In this document: positions 1-8,419 of the stretch, piece by piece
How the letters are laid out: each line of letters starts with the position of its first letter
Numbering within the stretch: position 1 is the first letter of the stretch
Origin: Streptomyces violens
GTDB taxonomy: Bacteria; Actinomycetota; Actinomycetes; Streptomycetales; Streptomycetaceae
NCBI RefSeq assembly: GCF_000717745.1
Contig: NZ_JOBH01000001.1
Coordinates: 124,001-188,000, forward strand
Reading direction: 5' to 3'
DNA length: 64,000 nt
Notes under the pieces: model-generated
The model's input: only the letters and a program-made list of their open reading frames with translations
Database searches by the model: none
What the model was told of the DNA's origin: nothing
Position numbers and translations under genes: made by a program

Positions 1-308
1 CCGAGCTGTCCCCCGCCGCTCCGCACACCCGGTACGTCTCGAACAAGGACGGCCAGGTCGTCACCGGCGGCCAGGAGGTCGTGCAGCGGCTGGTGGGCCA
101 GGTGGCCAACCCGGTCCGCTGGGACCTGTGCATGGAGACCTTCAAGGAACTGGGCGTCACCGCGATGATCGAGGCGGCCCCGGGCGGGACCCTGGTGGGC
201 CTCGCCAAGCGCGCGCTGCCCGGTGTGAAGACCCTCGCGCTGAAGACCCCGGATGATCTCGACGCGGCGCGCGAGCTGATCGCCGAGCACGCTGCGCCGG
301 CCGAATAG
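1..308 (+). CDS. fabD: FabD, malonyl-CoA:ACP transacylase (C-terminal part)
   Basis: The reading frame is open from the left edge (first full codon at base 3) to the TAG at 306-308, so only the last ~101 residues are present. FabD moves malonyl groups from CoA to the acyl carrier protein in type II fatty acid synthesis. The visible part contains the family's C-terminal pattern: LVGQVANPVRW, CMETFKELG and a GTLVGLAKR segment. The catalytic GHSxG serine lies outside the window. It ends 13 bases before fabH, and the fabD-fabH-acpP-fabF order is the standard streptomycete arrangement, which supports the call despite the truncation. Confidence 0.93.
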   Translation, partial: ELSPAAPHTRYVSNKDGQVVTGGQEVVQRLVGQVANPVRWDLCMETFKELGVTAMIEAAPGGTLVGLAKRALPGVKTLALKTPDDLDAARELIAEHAAPAE

Positions 309-321
309 GAGCCACGAGAGC

Positions 322-1368
322 ATGACGTCGAAGATCAAACCCGCGAAGGGCGCCCCGTACGCGCGGATCATGGGCGTGGGCGGCTACCGCCCCGTCAATG
401 TCGTGCCGAACGAGGAGATCCTCAAGTACATCGACTCGTCCGACGAATGGATCCGGTCGCGCTCAGGCATCGCCACGCGCCACTGGGCCGGTCCCGAGGA
501 GACCGTCGCGGCGATGTCGGTGGAGGCTGCCGGCAAGGCGATCGCCGACGCCGGTATCACGCCGGAGCAGATCGGCGGCGTGATCGTCTCGACGGTCTCG
601 CACTTCAAGCAGACCCCGGCGGTCGCGACGGAGATCGCGCACCGGATAGGGGCGGGCAAGCCGGCCGCGTTCGACATCTCGGCGGGCTGCGCGGGCTTCG
701 GTTACGGCCTGACCCTGGCCAAGGGCATGATCACCGACGGCTCCGCGGAGTACGTGCTGGTCATCGGCGTGGAGCGGCTCTCGGACCTGACCGACCTGGA
801 GGACCGCGCGACGGCCTTCCTCTTCGGTGACGGCGCCGGTGCCGTGGTCGTGGGCCCCGCCCAGGAGCCGGCCATCGGCCCGACGGTCTGGGGCTCGGAG
901 GGCGACAAGTCCGAGACCATCAAGCAGACCCTGAGCTGGGACGTCTACCGCCGCACCCCGGTGCCCGGCGGCAACGGCCCCGCCGATCAGCTCGCCCTGG
1001 ACGAGATCCGCTACCCGGCGATCACCCAGGAGGGCCAGGCGGTCTTCCGCTGGGCGGTCTTCGAGATGGCCAAGGTCGCCCAGGAGGCCCTGGACGTGGC
1101 CGGCGTCAGCCCGGAGGACCTGGACGTCTTCATCCCGCACCAGGCCAACATGCGGATCATCGACTCGATGGTGAAGACGCTCAAGCTGCCCGAGTCGGTC
1201 ACGGTCGCCCGTGACGTGGAGACCACCGGCAACACCTCGGCCGCCTCGATTCCGCTCGCGATGGAGCGGCTGCTGGCGACCGGTCAGGCCAAGAGCGGCG
1301 ACACCGCGCTCGTCATCGGGTTCGGGGCGGGTCTCGTGTACGCCGCCACGGTCGTTACTCTCCCCTAG
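322..1368 (+). CDS. fabH: FabH, 3-oxoacyl-ACP synthase III
   Basis: KAS III condenses a short acyl-CoA primer with malonyl-ACP, the initiation step of fatty acid synthesis; in streptomycetes it also selects branched primers. The 348-residue length is normal. The catalytic triad is visible: Cys123 in SAGCAGFGYG, the His of PHQANMRIID and the Asn of GNTSAASIP. The ATG at 322 is preceded by GGAGCCACGAGAGC, a good ribosome binding site. It lies 13 bases after fabD and 101 bases before acpP, in one operon. Identity is secure; primer specificity cannot be read from the sequence. Confidence 0.97.
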   Translation: MTSKIKPAKGAPYARIMGVGGYRPVNVVPNEEILKYIDSSDEWIRSRSGIATRHWAGPEETVAAMSVEAAGKAIADAGITPEQIGGVIVSTVSHFKQTPAVATEIAHRIGAGKPAAFDISAGCAGFGYGLTLAKGMITDGSAEYVLVIGVERLSDLTDLEDRATAFLFGDGAGAVVVGPAQEPAIGPTVWGSEGDKSETIKQTLSWDVYRRTPVPGGNGPADQLALDEIRYPAITQEGQAVFRWAVFEMAKVAQEALDVAGVSPEDLDVFIPHQANMRIIDSMVKTLKLPESVTVARDVETTGNTSAASIPLAMERLLATGQAKSGDTALVIGFGAGLVYAATVVTLP

Positions 1369-1469
1369 GCAAGATCTACGCAGCACCGACGTCTCCGGAC
1401 GACCCGGCGGCTGTACTGGAACTTCACCGCAACGCACAGTTTCACTCGAAATACACCGAAGGAGCCATC

Positions 1470-1718
1470 ATGGCCGCCACTCAGGAAGAGATCGTCGCCG
1501 GTCTCGCCGAAATCGTGAACGAGATCGCCGGGATCCCCGTTGAGGACGTCCAGCTGGACAAGTCCTTCACCGATGACCTGGACGTCGACTCGCTGTCCAT
1601 GGTCGAGGTCGTCGTCGCCGCCGAGGAGCGCTTCGACGTCAAGATCCCCGACGACGACGTCAAGAACCTCAAGACGGTCGGCGACGCCACCAAGTACATC
1701 CTCGAGCACCAGGGCTGA
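1470..1718 (+). CDS. acpP: Acyl carrier protein
   Basis: An 82-residue acidic carrier protein that carries acyl chains on 4'-phosphopantetheine during fatty acid synthesis. The attachment site is Ser41 in DVDSLSMVEVV, the classic DSL motif. The composition (many Asp and Glu) and the position between fabH and fabF mark it as the primary-metabolism ACP. The ATG at 1470 follows GAAGGAGCCATC, a strong ribosome binding site that suits a highly expressed protein. The 101-base spacer after fabH could hold an extra promoter, but I see no clear one. Confidence 0.97.
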   Translation: MAATQEEIVAGLAEIVNEIAGIPVEDVQLDKSFTDDLDVDSLSMVEVVVAAEERFDVKIPDDDVKNLKTVGDATKYILEHQG

Positions 1719-1794
1719 TCCAGCCCCGCATGTCGCCACCCCGCGGTGGCGCCGTCGATTCTCGACCCCTCTACCTGTGGAGACAAGAATTCCC

Positions 1795-3075
1795 GTGAAC
1801 GCGACCAATCGCACCGTGGTCGTCACCGGTATCGGCGCAACCACACCGCTGGGTGGCGACTCCGCTTCGACCTGGGAAGGTCTGATGGCGGGCCGCTCCG
1901 GCGTGCGACCCCTGGACGACGAACGCTTTGCCGACCTGCCCGTCCGGATGGCCGCCACCGCGGCCGTCGAGCCGGAAGAGGTCCTGCCGCGCCCCGTCGC
2001 CCGCAAGCTCGACCGCTCCGCGCAGTTCGCGCTGATCGCGGCGCGTGAGGCATGGGCCGACGCCGGTTACACCGGCCCGGCCGGCGAGGACACCGCCGAG
2101 GACGGCTCGGCCCTGATCGACCCGGACCGTCTGGGCACCGTGATCGCCTCCGGCATCGGCGGCGTGACCACCCTGCTCGACCAGTACGACGTGCTGAAGG
2201 AGAAGGGCGTACGCCGCGTCTCCCCGCACACCGTGCCCATGCTCATGCCCAACGGCCCGTCCGCCAACGTCGGCCTGGAGGTCGGCGCGCAGGCGGGCGT
2301 GCACACCCCCGTGAGCGCCTGCGCCTCCGGCGCCGAGGCCATCGGGTACGCCGTCGAGATGATCCGCACCGGCCGTGCCGATGTGGTCGTCGCGGGCGGC
2401 ACCGAGGCGGCGATCCACCCGCTGCCCATCGTCGCCTTCGCGAACATGATGGCGATGTCGAAGAACAACGACGAGCCGCAGAAGGCTTCCCGTCCGTACG
2501 ACACCGCCCGGGACGGCTTCGTCCTCGGTGAGGGTGCGGGCGTGGTGATCCTGGAGTCGGCGGAGCACGCGGCCAAGCGCGGCGCCAAGGTGTACTGCGA
2601 GGTGCTGGGCCAGGGTCTGTCCGCGGACAGCCACCACATCGCGCAGCCCGAGCCGACCGGCCGGGGCATCGCGGCGGCCGTGCAGAACCTGCTGGACGCC
2701 ACCGACCTCAAGCCGGCCGAGCTGGTGCACCTCAACGCGCACGCCACGTCCACCCCGCAGGGTGACGTCGCCGAGATCAAGGCGCTGCGCCGGGTGCTGG
2801 GCGACGATGTGGACCACATCGCGATCTCCGGTACCAAGTCGATGACCGGCCACCTGCTGGGCGGCGCGGGCGGCGTCGAGACCGTCGCGACGGTCCTCGC
2901 CCTGCACCACCGCCAGGCCCCGCCGACCATCAACGTCGAGAACCTCGACGACGAGGTCGACGCGGACATCGTCCGCGACGAGCCCCGCCAGCTGCCCGAG
3001 GGCACCATCGCGGCGATCAACAACTCGTTCGGCTTCGGCGGCCACAACGTGGTACTCGCCTTCCGCACTGCCTAA
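1795..3075 (+). CDS. fabF: FabF, 3-oxoacyl-ACP synthase II
   Basis: KAS II elongates acyl-ACP with malonyl-ACP. The Cys-His-His set is present: Cys176 in VSACASGAEA, the His of LNAHATSTPQGD and the His of SMTGHLLGGAGG, with the glycine-rich NNSFGFGGHN near the C-terminus. The frame is open further upstream, but the start is the GTG at 1795 (VNATNRTVVVTG), because the fold begins there and GGAGAC lies about ten bases upstream. The product is 426 residues, normal for the family. It is the last gene of the fab operon and is followed by a strong hairpin at 3160-3192. Confidence 0.96.
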   Translation: MNATNRTVVVTGIGATTPLGGDSASTWEGLMAGRSGVRPLDDERFADLPVRMAATAAVEPEEVLPRPVARKLDRSAQFALIAAREAWADAGYTGPAGEDTAEDGSALIDPDRLGTVIASGIGGVTTLLDQYDVLKEKGVRRVSPHTVPMLMPNGPSANVGLEVGAQAGVHTPVSACASGAEAIGYAVEMIRTGRADVVVAGGTEAAIHPLPIVAFANMMAMSKNNDEPQKASRPYDTARDGFVLGEGAGVVILESAEHAAKRGAKVYCEVLGQGLSADSHHIAQPEPTGRGIAAAVQNLLDATDLKPAELVHLNAHATSTPQGDVAEIKALRRVLGDDVDHIAISGTKSMTGHLLGGAGGVETVATVLALHHRQAPPTINVENLDDEVDADIVRDEPRQLPEGTIAAINNSFGFGGHNVVLAFRTA

Positions 3076-3159
3076 TGCGCCTAAACCGGCGCCGCTCTCG
3101 CGGACCCCATGCTCGCCGCTCGGGTTCCTCAATTGATGGTTGCGGTCTTCGCCGGTGAA

Positions 3160-3192
3160 AAGGCCCGCCCGGACATCGTCCGGGCGGGCCTT
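3160..3192. terminator. Bidirectional hairpin terminator between fabF and a convergent gene
   Basis: A perfect 15-bp stem (bases 3160-3174 pair with 3178-3192) closes an ATC loop. It sits between the convergent ends of fabF and the dehydrogenase gene at 3214, so it can serve both strands. There is no long U-run, as is usual in Streptomyces. Confidence 0.85.
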
Positions 3193-3213
3193 CGCGTTAG
3201 CCAGGCCGGCCGC

Positions 3214-4089
3214 TCAGTCCGTGAAGCTCGCGAAATAGGCGGCGGCGCCGTCCTTGTCGCCGTGGCCCGCCTCCTCCGCCCTGCGGAAGCGTTCGGCGGC
3301 CGCTGCGGCCAGATCCATCCGTACGCCGGCGCCCTCCGCGGCCGCCGCGATCAGGGACGCGTCCTTGCGGCCCGCGGAGACCGTGAAGCTCGCCGGGTAG
3401 TCGCCGGAGAGGATGAGCTGGGACTTCATCTGAAGGTACGGCAGGTCGAGGGGGCCGCCGGCCACCGCGTCCAGGAAGTGACGCGGGTCCACGTCCAGGC
3501 CCTCGGCGAGCGCCAGCGCCTCGCCCGCGCCGTTGATGATCGTCAGCACCCAGCTGTTGGCGACGAGCTTGAGGCGGCTGGCGGCGCCGCTCGCGCCGTC
3601 CTCACCGGCCCACAGCGTGCGCTGCCCGACGATCCCGAAGACCTCCTCGGCGGCCTCCCGTACGTCCTGCGGTCCCGCCGCGAGGACGGTCAGGGCCCCG
3701 TTCTCGGCGGGCTGCTTGGTGCCGAGGACCGGGGCGTCGACGAAGGCCAGGCCGTGTGCGGTCGCGAACTGGGCCAGCGGGGCGAGCGCCTCGGTACCGA
3801 CCGTGCTCATCTGCAGCCAGAGCTGCCCGGGGCGCAGCGCGGGCTCGGCCTGACGGACCGCGTCCAGCGCGGCGGGCCCGTCGTGCACCATCGTGAGCAG
3901 GATGTCCGCGCCGTCCACCGCGGCGGCGGGGGTGTCGGCCACCCGCGCACCGTCCGCGGCCAGCGGTTCCGCCTTGGCGCGGGTGCGGTTCCATACGCGG
4001 ACGTCGAGGCCGGCGCGCGCGAGGTTACGGGCCATCGCGGCGCCCATGATTCCGGTGCCGAGTACGGCCACTGAGGTCTTGTCAGCCAT
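3214..4089 (-). CDS. NAD(P)-dependent 3-hydroxyisobutyrate dehydrogenase family protein
   Basis: A beta-hydroxyacid dehydrogenase of about 291 residues (HIBADH / tartronate semialdehyde reductase / GlxR-like fold). The N-terminal Rossmann motif VLGTGIMGAAMARNLARAG is present, followed by the D...MV and STVG-type substrate segment (MSTVGTEAL). The all-helical C-terminal domain holds the conserved lysine in RLKLVANSW, which serves as catalytic acid/base in this family. The start chosen is the ATG at 4089 (MADKTSV); an in-frame GTG at 4098 would add three residues. No clear ribosome binding site decides between them. Natural substrate unknown. It is transcribed alone, and a palindrome stands directly upstream. 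Confidence 0.82.
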   Translation of the reverse strand: MADKTSVAVLGTGIMGAAMARNLARAGLDVRVWNRTRAKAEPLAADGARVADTPAAAVDGADILLTMVHDGPAALDAVRQAEPALRPGQLWLQMSTVGTEALAPLAQFATAHGLAFVDAPVLGTKQPAENGALTVLAAGPQDVREAAEEVFGIVGQRTLWAGEDGASGAASRLKLVANSWVLTIINGAGEALALAEGLDVDPRHFLDAVAGGPLDLPYLQMKSQLILSGDYPASFTVSAGRKDASLIAAAAEGAGVRMDLAAAAAERFRRAEEAGHGDKDGAAAYFASFTD

Positions 4090-4105
4090 GAACGGCACGC
4101 TACGG

Positions 4106-4123
4106 CTTCGAGTGAACTCGAAG
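4106..4123. promoter_or_regulatory. Perfect 8-bp inverted repeat upstream of the dehydrogenase gene
   Basis: CTTCGAGT-GA-ACTCGAAG is an exact palindrome with a 2-base centre, ending 17 bases before the ATG of the dehydrogenase gene. It lies in the 51-base gap to the DUF3145 gene. It is more likely an operator than a terminator because it is close to a start codon, but it could also be a weak hairpin. Confidence 0.4.
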
Positions 4124-4140
4124 ACAAGCGCGCCGCGCCC

Positions 4141-4635
4141 TCACACGACCTGGTGCAGCCAGCGGACCGGGGCGCCCTCGCCCGCGTACCGGAAGGGCTC
4201 CAACTCGTCGTCCCAGGGCTTGCCGAGGAGCTTGGCGACCTCGGCGGCCAGGTCGGTCTCGCCGCGCGCGGAGCGCGCCACCGCGGCCCGCAGCCGGTCC
4301 TCGGGGATCAGGATGTCGCCGTGGATGCCCGTGACGGCGTGGAAGATACCCAGGTCGGGCGTGGAGCTGTAGCGCTCGCCCTCGGCGGCCGCGCACGGCT
4401 CGGCGGTCACCTCGAAGCGCAGGAGGTGCCAGCCGCGCAGCGCGGAGGCGAGTTTGGAGGCGGTGCCGGACTCGCCCTGCCAGGAGAACTCCGCGCGCCA
4501 GGTGCCGGGCGAGGCGGGCTGCCGGATCCAGTCGAGATTGACGCGCACGCCGAGGACGCCCGCGACGGCCCATTCGACGTGCGGGCACAGCGCGCGCGGA
4601 GCGGAGTGGACGTACAGAACTCCACGTGTCGTCAC
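4141..4635 (-). CDS. DUF3145 family protein
   Basis: A 164-residue actinobacterial protein of unknown function. The start is the GTG at 4635 (VTTRGVLYVHSAPRALCPHVEW), placed eight bases after a GGAGGT ribosome binding site; the longer open frame upstream is not coding. Visible family features are the YVHSAPRALCPHVEWAV N-terminus, GTWRAEFSWQG, GIHGDILIPEDRL and the C-terminal PWDDELEPFRYAGEG followed by WLHQVV. There is no signal peptide or membrane segment. The gene is a regular neighbour of the fab operon in streptomycetes, but no role is assigned. Confidence 0.88.
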   Translation of the reverse strand: MTTRGVLYVHSAPRALCPHVEWAVAGVLGVRVNLDWIRQPASPGTWRAEFSWQGESGTASKLASALRGWHLLRFEVTAEPCAAAEGERYSSTPDLGIFHAVTGIHGDILIPEDRLRAAVARSARGETDLAAEVAKLLGKPWDDELEPFRYAGEGAPVRWLHQVV

Positions 4636-4961
4636 CGGGACCTCCAGTACGGTTCGAGGTTCGCCTTCCCCAGCGGCCTCGTGCCCGTTCCGGTCGCGGC
4701 CGGGACAGCTGCTGACATTCTGCCCCAATGATCACTTCGGCACCAGCACGCGAGGTTACCTACAGTAAACACCATGGGGCTCAATTCGCCACAAAAGGGA
4801 CAGGAAATGACGTGTTGTAATTTGTTCGTACGGGAGTGCGCTACTCCTCCAGGTCGCCGCCCGACGGCCACGGGGCAAAGCTATCGCGCTGCGACCACCG
4901 AGGAGTGACGTACCGTCGCTCACGGAAGAGATATCACTCGCACGTCGGAGGGGGACAGGGG
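4636..4961. promoter_or_regulatory. Divergent intergenic region, DUF3145 / GDSL hydrolase
   Basis: This 326-base gap separates two divergent genes and is visibly less GC-rich around 4740-4830 than its surroundings. I see an imperfect inverted repeat GTTACC-TACA-GTAAAC near 4754-4769 and a short GGAGT/ACTCC repeat at 4833-4847. Promoters for both genes must lie here, but no convincing -35/-10 pair can be assigned. Confidence 0.35.
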
Positions 4962-5885
4962 ATGGCAAAGATCAACTGGGCCGCCGGACGCCCCCGCCGG
5001 CGGCCGGTCACGGTGCCCGCGGTGCTCGCCGCCGTCCTGCTCCTCACCGTGCCGGCCTGCGGTTCCGGCGACGGCGGGGACAACTCCCCGGCCTCGCGCG
5101 GCCGCACGGAATCCGCCCGTCCGCACCCGGCTCCCCCACCGGTTTGGGACACCCGTCCGGATTCGGTGGCCGCGCTGGGTGACTCGATAACGGCCGGCTT
5201 CGACGCCTGCGGACTGCTGGCCGACTGCTCCGCCGCCTCCTGGGCCACGGGCACGGATCCGGCCGTCCGCAGCCTGGCCGAACGCCTCTTGTCGGACCCG
5301 TCCGGGCATGCCTGGAACTACGCCCGCACCGGAGCGCTCATGGCCGATCTGCCCCGCCAGATCGACCGAGCGATTCCGCACAAACCCCAACTTGTCACGA
5401 TCCTGATCGGCGCCAACGACGCCTGCCGGAACAACGCCTCCGCCATGACACCCACGGCTGAATTCCGCGCCGGTTTCCGGACGTCCTTGAAGAAGCTGCG
5501 CCGGGCGCTGCCCCGTACGCAGGTCTACGTCGCCGCGGTGCCCGACCTGATGCGGCTGTGGTCGCAGGGCCGCCGGAACCCGGTGGGCAAGCAGGTGTGG
5601 AAGCTCGGCATCTGCCAGTCGATGCTGCACGGCGCGGACGACGTCTCGCGCGCCGCCAGTGATCGCAGGGAGAGTGTGCGGGACCGGGTGGTGGCCTACA
5701 ACACGGCGCTGCGCGAGGTGTGCGAACAGGACCGTCGCTGCCGGTTCGACCAGGCGGTTTTCGACTACCGCTTCACCGGCAGGGAGTTGAGCGAGTGGGA
5801 CTGGTTCCACCCGAGCAAGCGCGGCCAGCGGGAACTGGCCGGAATGGCCTACCGCACCGTCACCCGCCCCGAAGGCCGCGGCTGA
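4962..5885 (+). CDS. Secreted SGNH/GDSL-family hydrolase, putative lipoprotein
   Basis: A 307-residue esterase/lipase-type hydrolase. The start is the ATG at 4962 after GGAGGGGGACAGGGG; the open frame upstream lacks coding character. The N-terminus has Arg/Lys residues, a hydrophobic stretch (AVLAAVLLLTV) and a possible lipobox ending at Cys33 (TVPAC), so it is probably membrane-anchored outside the cell. SGNH blocks are clear: block I ALGDSITAGF with Ser75, block III ILIGANDACRN, and block V DWFHPS with Asp280 and His283. Substrate (lipid, acetylated sugar or other ester) cannot be told. It lies alone, 42 bases before galM. Confidence 0.88.
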   Translation: MAKINWAAGRPRRRPVTVPAVLAAVLLLTVPACGSGDGGDNSPASRGRTESARPHPAPPPVWDTRPDSVAALGDSITAGFDACGLLADCSAASWATGTDPAVRSLAERLLSDPSGHAWNYARTGALMADLPRQIDRAIPHKPQLVTILIGANDACRNNASAMTPTAEFRAGFRTSLKKLRRALPRTQVYVAAVPDLMRLWSQGRRNPVGKQVWKLGICQSMLHGADDVSRAASDRRESVRDRVVAYNTALREVCEQDRRCRFDQAVFDYRFTGRELSEWDWFHPSKRGQRELAGMAYRTVTRPEGRG

Positions 5886-5927
5886 CCGCGCGCTGCCTTC
5901 GGGGCGCGCGGGCATAGGCTCGCCGGC

Positions 5928-6974
5928 ATGAGCGCGACCCACGTCGCCGAAGAGCCCTTCGGCACCTTGAAAAACGGCAGTATCGTCCACCGCTGGACAC
6001 TCGAAGCAGGCGCAGTCCGAGTACGGATCCTGACGTACGGCGGCATCGTGCAGAGCATCGAGACACCTGACCGGCACGGCGCGCGCGGCGAGATCGCGCT
6101 CGGCTTCCCGGACGCGGCCGGGTACGAGGCGCACGGCGAGTCGTACTTCGGGGCGCTGGTCGGCCGGTACGCGGGCCGTATCGGGGGCGCCGCGTTCACC
6201 CTCGAAGGGCGGCGGTACGCGCTGCCCGCCAATGACGGCCCGAACTGCCTGCACGGAGGCGTCGCGAACTTCTCCACTGCTCTGTGGGACGCCGCACCGT
6301 GCCCAGGAGGGGTGGAGCTGCGCCGCACCAGTAGGGACGGCGAGGAGGGCTTCCCCGGGGCGCTGGACGTCCGCGTCCGGTACACCCTCTCCGCGGCCGG
6401 CGAGCTGGCCTGCGACTACCTCGCCACCACGGACGCACCGACCGTCCTGAACCTCACCAACCACTCGTACTTCGACCTCAGCGGCGACGGCAGCGGCGGC
6501 GCGGAGACGCACCGGCTGCGGATGGCCGCCGACCACTACCTCCCCGTCGACACGACCGGCATCCCGGCCGGCGCCCCGGCCCCCGTCGCCGGCACCCGCT
6601 TCGACTTCCGGGCACGCCGCACGGTCGGCCGCGGTTACGACCACACGTTCGTGCTCGGCAACGGCTCCGGGACGATCGGCGCCCCCGAGGACCGCGCCCC
6701 GGAACCGCGTCCGGTGGCCGAGCTGAGCGACCCCGCCTCCGGCCGCGTCCTGCGCCTGTCGACCACCCAACCGGGCATCCAGCTCTACACGGCCGAGCAC
6801 TTGGACGGCTCACTGACGGGCACCACGGGCCGCCCCCTCCTGCCGGGCGGCGGAATCGCCCTGGAAACCCAGCACTTCCCCGACTCCCCCAACCGCCCGG
6901 ACTTCCCCAGCACGGTGCTGCGGCCGGGCGAGGTGTTCCGGTCGCGGACGGTGTACGGGTTCGGGGTGGAGTAG
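5928..6974 (+). CDS. galM: Aldose 1-epimerase (galactose mutarotase)
   Basis: This 348-residue enzyme interconverts the alpha and beta anomers of hexoses such as galactose. Family motifs occur in order: GRYAGRIGGAAFTL, NDGPNCLHGG, the catalytic His in NLTNHSYFDLSG, GYDHTFVL, LYTAEHLDG, and the catalytic Glu in GIALETQHFPDSPN close to the C-terminus. No signal peptide is visible, so it is cytoplasmic. The ATG at 5928 is the only good start. It is not in an obvious galactose operon, but a ribose-type uptake system lies 1.4 kb downstream on the other strand. Confidence 0.92.
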   Translation: MSATHVAEEPFGTLKNGSIVHRWTLEAGAVRVRILTYGGIVQSIETPDRHGARGEIALGFPDAAGYEAHGESYFGALVGRYAGRIGGAAFTLEGRRYALPANDGPNCLHGGVANFSTALWDAAPCPGGVELRRTSRDGEEGFPGALDVRVRYTLSAAGELACDYLATTDAPTVLNLTNHSYFDLSGDGSGGAETHRLRMAADHYLPVDTTGIPAGAPAPVAGTRFDFRARRTVGRGYDHTFVLGNGSGTIGAPEDRAPEPRPVAELSDPASGRVLRLSTTQPGIQLYTAEHLDGSLTGTTGRPLLPGGGIALETQHFPDSPNRPDFPSTVLRPGEVFRSRTVYGFGVE

Positions 6975-7104
6975 GGCCACCGGGCGGGCGGGTGCCGGCC
7001 AATGGGCTGCTGCCGGGCGGCCGGCCCACGGGCTGTTGTCGGGCGGCCGGTCCTGGCCGGCTGCCCTCTACCGTCCCAGCCACCCCTCCCGCTTTACTCG
7101 CCCC

Positions 7105-8394
7105 ATGAGACCCATACGTACCAAACTCCTCGCTCTCGGAGCGGCGCTGACCGCCGCGCTCCCCCTGGCCCTGACCGCCCCCGCGGCCGCCCGCGACCGT
7201 GCGGCGGACGCGGACCGGTCCCCGGTCGCCGTGGAGGAGCAGCGGCTGTCACTGGCCGCGCCGCGGGAGATCCTGCGCCGCAGCGGTTTCGACGAGATCG
7301 GCCCGGAGTTCGCCCGGGGACTGGCCGCGACGCACTCCGAGAAGGCGGCGAAACGGTACGTCGAACGGTCCGCGCGTGCCCTGTGGGAGCGGGCCGTGGC
7401 CCGGGCCCAGGGACGCGGCCCGGCGGGCGGCGACCTCAGCCGGGACGACGACCGACCGCTGTACTGGGCGCGCCTGGAGATGACCCGGGCACTGCACGAG
7501 TGGCAGCCGTCCTTCAGTCTCTCCGCCGAGCGACGCGCGGCGCTGTACGGAGCGCTGGAACGCGCATCCCGAGGCGAGAACTCGATCGACCTGCCCGCAG
7601 GCCGGCACGTCACACGCGTCCTCGTAACCGGCTTCGACCCCTTCCAACTGGACGCCGACCCGCGCCGCAGCAACCCCTCGGGCGCGTCGGCACTCGCCCT
7701 GGACGGGACGACGCTGCGTACGTCGTCGGGGCGGACCGTGCGCGTCGAGACGGCAGTCTTCCCGGTCCGCTGGTCGGATTTCGCCGCGGGAACCGTGGAA
7801 CGCACCCTGCTGCCGCACTTCCGCCCGGGCCCGCGCCAGGTCGACCTCTTCACCACCGTCAGCCAGGGCCGCCCCGGCCGCTTCGACGTGGAACGCACCA
7901 ACGGGGCCTGGCGCGGCGGCTACCCGGACAACGCCCGCGAGTCCCGCACGGAGACGGTGCCCATCCCGGCCGGCGTACCGACGGTCCGCCCGCAGCCCCA
8001 GTGGACACACACGACGCTGCCCTACGAGACGCTCACGGACGACGGAACCGGCCCGTATCCGGTACACGACAACACCGAGGTCACCGAGATCCCGGCGGAC
8101 GGCACCGCCCCGGTGAAGCGCCCGAACGGCCCGACCCCGGGCTCCACAGCCCGCGCAGGCGGTGGCGGCGACTACCTCTCCAACGAGATCGCCTACCGAG
8201 CCACCCTGCTGCGTGACGCGGTGGCCCCCTCCCTACCGGGCGGCCACCTCCACACCCCAGTACTGGAATTCGCCCCCACCAACACCGACCCCAAAACCGG
8301 CACGATCACCGATCCGACCTTCGTCCGCAACCGCCTGGCCATCGTCGGACAGCTGCGCGAGCTGGTGCGGACGGCGGTCGCGGTCGGCGGATGA
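7105..8394 (+). CDS. Secreted pyroglutamyl-peptidase-like protein with Cys-to-Ser active site
   Basis: A 429-residue protein with a Sec-type signal peptide (RPIRTKLLALGAAL followed by an Ala-rich stretch ending near AAARD). An N-terminal helical extension of about 170 residues precedes a domain resembling pyroglutamyl peptidase I (peptidase C15): VLVTGFDPFQ, the Glu263 motif FDVERTNGAW, YPDN, TTLPYETL, and a final GGHLHTPVLEF with His383. The position of the family's catalytic Cys in the TYVCN motif is DYLSN here, with Ser359. Cytoplasmic Pcp proteins are about 215 residues and not secreted. It is therefore either a serine variant or a non-catalytic homologue. The start is the ATG at 7105; upstream codons are unlikely. 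Confidence 0.75.
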   Translation: MRPIRTKLLALGAALTAALPLALTAPAAARDRAADADRSPVAVEEQRLSLAAPREILRRSGFDEIGPEFARGLAATHSEKAAKRYVERSARALWERAVARAQGRGPAGGDLSRDDDRPLYWARLEMTRALHEWQPSFSLSAERRAALYGALERASRGENSIDLPAGRHVTRVLVTGFDPFQLDADPRRSNPSGASALALDGTTLRTSSGRTVRVETAVFPVRWSDFAAGTVERTLLPHFRPGPRQVDLFTTVSQGRPGRFDVERTNGAWRGGYPDNARESRTETVPIPAGVPTVRPQPQWTHTTLPYETLTDDGTGPYPVHDNTEVTEIPADGTAPVKRPNGPTPGSTARAGGGGDYLSNEIAYRATLLRDAVAPSLPGGHLHTPVLEFAPTNTDPKTGTITDPTFVRNRLAIVGQLRELVRTAVAVGG

Positions 8395-8419
8395 CCGACC
8401 GCGGCCACGCCGCCCGGAG

